DNA from: Pseudomonas violetae
GTDB taxonomy: Bacteria > Pseudomonadota > Gammaproteobacteria > Pseudomonadales > Pseudomonadaceae
DNA length: 44,854 nucleotides
Reading direction: 5' to 3'
Assembly: GCF_023072615.1 (NCBI RefSeq)
Contig: NZ_JAKNRW010000043.1
Span: 1 to 44,854, forward strand
Shown: positions 41,616 through 44,854 of the stretch, in pieces
Layout of the letters: each line of letters starts with the position of its first letter
How positions within the stretch are numbered: the stretch's first letter is position 1
The notes under the pieces: generated by a model
What the model was told of the DNA's origin: nothing
What the model saw: only the letters and a program-made list of their open reading frames with translations
Databases searched by the model: none
Translations under genes and position numbers: made by a program

Positions 41616-42119
41616 TCAAGCGAAAAGCCACACCAGCCCCTGCATCACCAACCAGGAAAACACGCCAGCCAGTACGTCATCCAGCATAATCCCGACTCCG
41701 CCGTGCACGTGCCGGTCAATCCAGCGTATCGGCCACGGCTTGAGGATGTCGAAGAAGCGGAACACCAGGAACCCCGCAAGCAACCAGTACCAGCCTTCCG
41801 GCACCAGCCACAGGGTGATCCACATTCCGACCATCTCGTCCCAGACGATACCTTCGTGGTCGTGCACGCGTAAATCGTCGGCCACCTTGCCGCACAGCCA
41901 GAAGCCGAACAGCATGGTAATGCCCAGCATCAGCCAGTAACCCCAATCGGGCAGCATCTGCCATAAAGGGATAAAGGGTAGCGCAACTAACGACCCCCAA
42001 GTGCCCGGCGCCTTTGGCAGGGTGCCCGAGCCAAAGCCGAACGCCAGGAAATGCCACGGGTTGCGCCAGACCGACGGCGGTACGAATTCCGCCGGAACCT
42101 GCTTGGGATGATCTGTCAC
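41616..42119 (-). CDS. pgpA: PgpA, phosphatidylglycerophosphatase A
   Basis: A 167-residue inner-membrane phosphatase that makes phosphatidylglycerol. The family core FGSGTLPKAPGTWGSLVALP (about 30-49) and HDHEGIVWDEMVGMWITL (about 85-102, with the acidic metal site) are present. It starts at a GTG (42119) overlapping the thiL stop (GTGA), the usual thiL-pgpA order. Confidence 0.94.
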   Translation of the reverse strand: MTDHPKQVPAEFVPPSVWRNPWHFLAFGFGSGTLPKAPGTWGSLVALPFIPLWQMLPDWGYWLMLGITMLFGFWLCGKVADDLRVHDHEGIVWDEMVGMWITLWLVPEGWYWLLAGFLVFRFFDILKPWPIRWIDRHVHGGVGIMLDDVLAGVFSWLVMQGLVWLFA

Positions 42120-43081
42120 GTTGTCTCCCGAAAATGTTGGTAGCCCCGGGTTTGCGGGGTGATGTCTCGTCCGTCGTTGTCCAGCAGGGTCACACCCTGA
42201 CCACTGACTACACGTCCGACCACATGGATCGGCCAGCCGGCGGCCAACAGACCTGGCAACTCGACGGACGGCAAGGTAAAGGCCAACACGTAATCGTCGC
42301 CACCGCTCAACGCAGCTTCTTCTGCGCCCGCCTGACCGAGGAAAGCCACCAAGGGCGCCGAGACAGGCAGCTTACTGCGCTCGACCTGAATACCTACCTT
42401 GGAGGCGAGCGCTATGTGCCCGCAGTCGGCCAGCAGACCGTCGGAGATATCAAGCGCCGAGGTCGCCTTGCCCCGTAGCGCTCGACCCAGGGCCAACTGA
42501 GGCTGCGGCGACCAATAGTGTGCCAGCAACGAACCGGCAATCGATGGGTCGGCCGTTCGCTGGCCGAGCACCAGCGGCAAAGCGCCGGCGGCGTTGCCCA
42601 GCTCGCCGCCAACGCACATCAGGTCACCTGCCTGCGCCCCGCTGCGGACCAGCGCCTGACCGCTGGGCAGCCGGCCAAATACCGTCATGGTCAGGCTCAG
42701 CGGTCCTCGGGTGGTATCCCCTCCCACCAGCGCCACACCGCAGCCCTGGGCCATGAGATTTAAACCGCGGGCATAATCCTGCAGCCAATCGGCAGTCACC
42801 GTCGGCAAGGTCAGGGCAAGGGTAAAGGCAACTGGCGTGGCGCCCATGGCGGCCAGATCGCTGACCGCCACCGCCAGCGAGCGCTGGCCGAGCAGAAAAG
42901 GGTCGCAAGGATCTGCGAAATGTACACCCGCAACCAGGGTGTCAGTGGAAATGGCCAACTGTTCCCCGGGGGCAACAGCCAGCAAGGCACAATCGTCGCC
43001 TATTCCCAGAGCAACGCCTTCGCCGCCTTGCGCACAAGGCGCGGCGGCGAAGAAATTGCGGATCAGCTCAAACTCACCCAT
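42116..43081 (-). CDS. thiL: ThiL, thiamine-monophosphate kinase
   Basis: A 321-residue PurM/AIR-synthase-fold kinase forming thiamin diphosphate. Marks are MGEFELIRNFFA at the start, GIGDDCALLAV and SVDTLVAGVHF-like STDTLVAGVHFADPCDP, and ALVGGDTTRGPLS. The C-terminus has ALSGGDDYVLAF. It lies 18 bases after nusB and is coupled to pgpA. The dxs enzyme elsewhere in the window depends on its product. Confidence 0.95.
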   Translation of the reverse strand: MGEFELIRNFFAAAPCAQGGEGVALGIGDDCALLAVAPGEQLAISTDTLVAGVHFADPCDPFLLGQRSLAVAVSDLAAMGATPVAFTLALTLPTVTADWLQDYARGLNLMAQGCGVALVGGDTTRGPLSLTMTVFGRLPSGQALVRSGAQAGDLMCVGGELGNAAGALPLVLGQRTADPSIAGSLLAHYWSPQPQLALGRALRGKATSALDISDGLLADCGHIALASKVGIQVERSKLPVSAPLVAFLGQAGAEEAALSGGDDYVLAFTLPSVELPGLLAAGWPIHVVGRVVSGQGVTLLDNDGRDITPQTRGYQHFRETT

Positions 43082-43099
43082 TGCGATAGCAAGCGCCGA

Positions 43100-43600
43100 T
43101 CAGCGCTTGTACGCCTTCACTTCAGCTTCACGCAGACGCGGAGCCAGCTTGTCGAGTACGCCGTTGACGAACTTGTGGCCGTCGGTGGAACCAAAGACTT
43201 TCGCCAGCTCGATGCCTTCGTTGATCACAACGCGATACGGCACGTCGACACGCTTGATCAGCTCCCAGGTGGACAGGCGCAGAACAGCCAGTTCTACCGG
43301 GTCCAGCTCTTCGATCGTGATGTCCAGGCACGGCGTCAGTGCAGCGTCGATTTCGGTCTTGTGGGCCGGAACGCCGTGCAGGATGTCGTGGAAGTACGCG
43401 GCATCGACATCGCTGAAATCGTTATCGACCCGGAACTGCGCTTCGATCTCGTTCAGCGATTGCTTGGCCATGTGCCATTGGTACAGCGCTTGAGTCGCGA
43501 GCTGACGGGCTTCGCGACGCTTGACACTTTTCGATGGCTTGCCGGCATCCGCAGGCTTTGGATCGCGTGGGTTGAAACGATCACTTTCGTCGCTAATCAC
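43100..43600 (-). CDS. nusB: NusB, transcription antitermination factor
   Basis: A 166-residue all-helical protein that with NusE binds BoxA RNA in rRNA antitermination. The conserved core REARQLATQALYQWHMAKQSLNEIE and ELAVLRLSTWELIKRVDVPYRVVINEGIELAKVFGSTDGHKFVNGVLDKLAP is clear. A hydrophilic N-terminal extension (about 25 residues) precedes it. It starts with a GTG at 43600 that overlaps the ribH stop. Confidence 0.95.
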   Translation of the reverse strand: MISDESDRFNPRDPKPADAGKPSKSVKRREARQLATQALYQWHMAKQSLNEIEAQFRVDNDFSDVDAAYFHDILHGVPAHKTEIDAALTPCLDITIEELDPVELAVLRLSTWELIKRVDVPYRVVINEGIELAKVFGSTDGHKFVNGVLDKLAPRLREAEVKAYKR

Positions 43601-44073
43601 TTGGCCTCCAACTGCGCCAGCAGGCTGACCATTTCCAGGGCGGACAGGGCAGCTTCGGCACCTTTGTTACCGGCCTTGGTGCCGGAACGTTCGATGGCTT
43701 GCTCGATGGAATCAACGGTCAGGACGCCGAAAGCGACCGGTACGCCGAACTCCATGGACACCTGGGCCAGGCCCTTGGTGCATTCGCCGGCCACGTATTC
43801 GAAGTGCGGAGTACCGCCACGAATGACCGCGCCCAGGGCGATGATTGCCGCGTACTCGCCCTTCTGAGCGACTTTCTGCGCAACCAGCGGGATTTCGAAG
43901 GCGCCAGGCGCACGGATGATGGTGATGTCGCTTTCGCTCACGCCATGGCGAACCAGGGCATCAACTGCACCGCTAACCAGGCTTTCAACGACGAAGCTGT
44001 TGAAACGGCCAACTACCAAAGCGTAGCGGCCTTTAGGGGCGATGAAGGTACCTTCGATGGTCTTCAGGGTCAT
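43597..44073 (-). CDS. ribH: RibH, 6,7-dimethyl-8-ribityllumazine synthase
   Basis: A 158-residue subunit of lumazine synthase, the second-last riboflavin step. The phosphate/substrate region is VRHGVSESDITIIRAPGAFEIPLVAQ, with catalytic His in IRGGTPHFEYVAGECTKGLAQV. Typical length. It is followed by nusB with a GTGA overlap and preceded by ribBA after 91 bases holding a hairpin. Confidence 0.96.
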   Translation of the reverse strand: MTLKTIEGTFIAPKGRYALVVGRFNSFVVESLVSGAVDALVRHGVSESDITIIRAPGAFEIPLVAQKVAQKGEYAAIIALGAVIRGGTPHFEYVAGECTKGLAQVSMEFGVPVAFGVLTVDSIEQAIERSGTKAGNKGAEAALSALEMVSLLAQLEAK

Positions 44074-44095
44074 TCGTTAGATCTCTTAAAGAGCC

Positions 44096-44118
44096 GGGAC
44101 GCGTTTTCTACGCGTCCC
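44096..44118 (-). other. Hairpin between ribBA and ribH
   Basis: GGGACGCG-N7-CGCGTCCC, an 8-bp perfect stem in the 91-base gap, without a T tract after it on the minus strand. It could separate expression of ribBA from ribH-nusB. Confidence 0.5.
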
Positions 44119-44164
44119 TCAGTGATGTGTTAACCGCGAATCAAGGCCCGGAAACAACCGGTCA

Positions 44165-44854
44165 TTATTCGGAGGGCACGTATTCTACAACTTCCAGATC
44201 GAAACCGGATATCGCATTAAATTTCATTGGCGCACTCATCAGGCGCATTTTACGTACGCCCAGGTCCCGCAGGATCTGCGAACCGGCACCGACGATGCTG
44301 TAGGTGGTCGGCTTTTTCACTGCTACCTGGTCGGCCGTCTCGCGGATGTGCGCGAGCAGCACGTCACCATCGAGCGGGTGACCGAGCAGCAACACCACGC
44401 CGCTGCCAGCCTCGGCGACCGCAGCCATCGCGGCCCGCAGGCTCCAGCGACCGGGCTGCTTGACCATCAGCAGGTCGCGCAGCGGGTCCATGTTATGCAC
44501 GCGAACGAGGGTCGGCTCGTCGGCGCACACGGTGCCCAGGATCAGCGCCATGTGCACATCGCCTTCCACTGAATCACGATAGGTCACCAGGTTGAATTGG
44601 CCCAGTTCGCTATCCAGCGGCTGCTCGGCGATCCGCTGAACGGTACGTTCGTGGATCATCCGGTAGTGGATCAGGTCGGCGATGGTGCCGATCTTGATGT
44701 TGTGTTCGGCGGCAAAGGCTTCCAGTTCGGCGCGACGGGACATGGTGCCGTCGTCGTTCATCACTTCGCAGATCACTCCGCTCGGCTCGAAACCGGCCAT
44801 GCGTGCCAGGTCGCAGGCGGCCTCGGTGTGGCCGGCGCGGGCCAGGGTACCGCC
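44165..44854 (-). CDS. ribBA: RibBA-type fusion (RibBX-like), 3' part only
   Basis: The reading frame continues beyond the right edge; about 230 C-terminal residues are visible. The first part (RAGHTEAACDLARMAGFEPSGVICEVMNDDGTMSR) is 3,4-dihydroxy-2-butanone-4-phosphate synthase (RibB). The following GTP-cyclohydrolase-II-like half lacks the zinc cysteines: where RibA has SECLTGDALFSQRCDCG this protein has HNMDPLRDLLMVKQPGRW. So the second half is very likely inactive, as in the described RibBX proteins, and the separate ribA in this window does that step. Confidence 0.92.
   Translation of the reverse strand, partial: GGTLARAGHTEAACDLARMAGFEPSGVICEVMNDDGTMSRRAELEAFAAEHNIKIGTIADLIHYRMIHERTVQRIAEQPLDSELGQFNLVTYRDSVEGDVHMALILGTVCADEPTLVRVHNMDPLRDLLMVKQPGRWSLRAAMAAVAEAGSGVVLLLGHPLDGDVLLAHIRETADQVAVKKPTTYSIVGAGSQILRDLGVRKMRLMSAPMKFNAISGFDLEVVEYVPSE

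Overview
The window is chromosomal DNA of a fluorescent-type Pseudomonas (P. fluorescens group). The evidence is gene content and order (proA-nadD, ubiX-mpl, xseB-ispA-dxs, ribBA-ribH-nusB-thiL-pgpA, the ethanolamine eat-eutBC locus next to a sigma-54 activator, the mag macroglobulin operon), high GC content, and six REP inverted-pair elements of the GGAGCGAGC-TTGCTCGCGA type found in this group. I saw no insertion sequence, CRISPR array, tRNA or rRNA.

Layout: 1-6.1 kb holds the start of nadD, proA, a 3-methyladenine DNA glycosylase, a DedA-PAP2 fusion, a LON-domain gene coupled to an lrgAB pair, and a MaoC-like hydratase. 6.2-11 kb holds a MORN-repeat lipoprotein with a caspase/legumain-like (C13) domain, a Rossmann-fold protein, a YceK-type lipoprotein, ubiX and mpl. 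10.9-18.6 kb is ethanolamine catabolism: the sigma-54 activator EatR, then divergently an acetaldehyde-type dehydrogenase, the permease and EutBC, with a -24/-12 promoter and a large dyad between them. 18.7-22.5 kb holds a GNAT enzyme, a second DedA, MtfA-type peptidase, ppa, and an orphan LexA/cI-like S24 regulator whose mRNA looks leaderless. A 437-bp stretch with no confident gene follows.

22.9-33.1 kb is the complete six-gene minus-strand mag operon (magABCDEF; E. coli yfaPATSQ-like), a periplasmic macroglobulin system. In MagE the sequence shows a penicillin-binding-protein-like part (SLWK, SCG, KTW), a SpoIID-like part and a C-terminal HEYLH motif. MagC shows an NlpC/P60-like Cys/His arrangement, and MagD lacks the thioester cysteine. 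Together these suggest a cell-wall-associated complex.

33.6-36.7 kb is the isoprenoid operon xseB-ispA-dxs. 36.9-39.6 kb has a BtuB-like receptor convergent with a BtuF-like binding protein. 39.6-44.9 kb is a minus-strand riboflavin/thiamin/phospholipid cluster: a membrane protein, ribA, an orphan solute-binding protein, pgpA, thiL, nusB, ribH and the 3' part of a RibBA whose GTP-cyclohydrolase half has lost its zinc cysteines. Translation coupling by ATGA or GTGA overlaps is very common here (lrgA/lrgB, mpl/ubiX, eutB/eutC, magB/C/D, xseB/ispA, ribA/membrane gene, thiL/pgpA, ribH/nusB).

The items I rate most worth a second look are the MagE domain architecture, the MORN-C13 lipoprotein, and the S24 regulator with its promoter-operator region and the decayed-looking reading frame after it.
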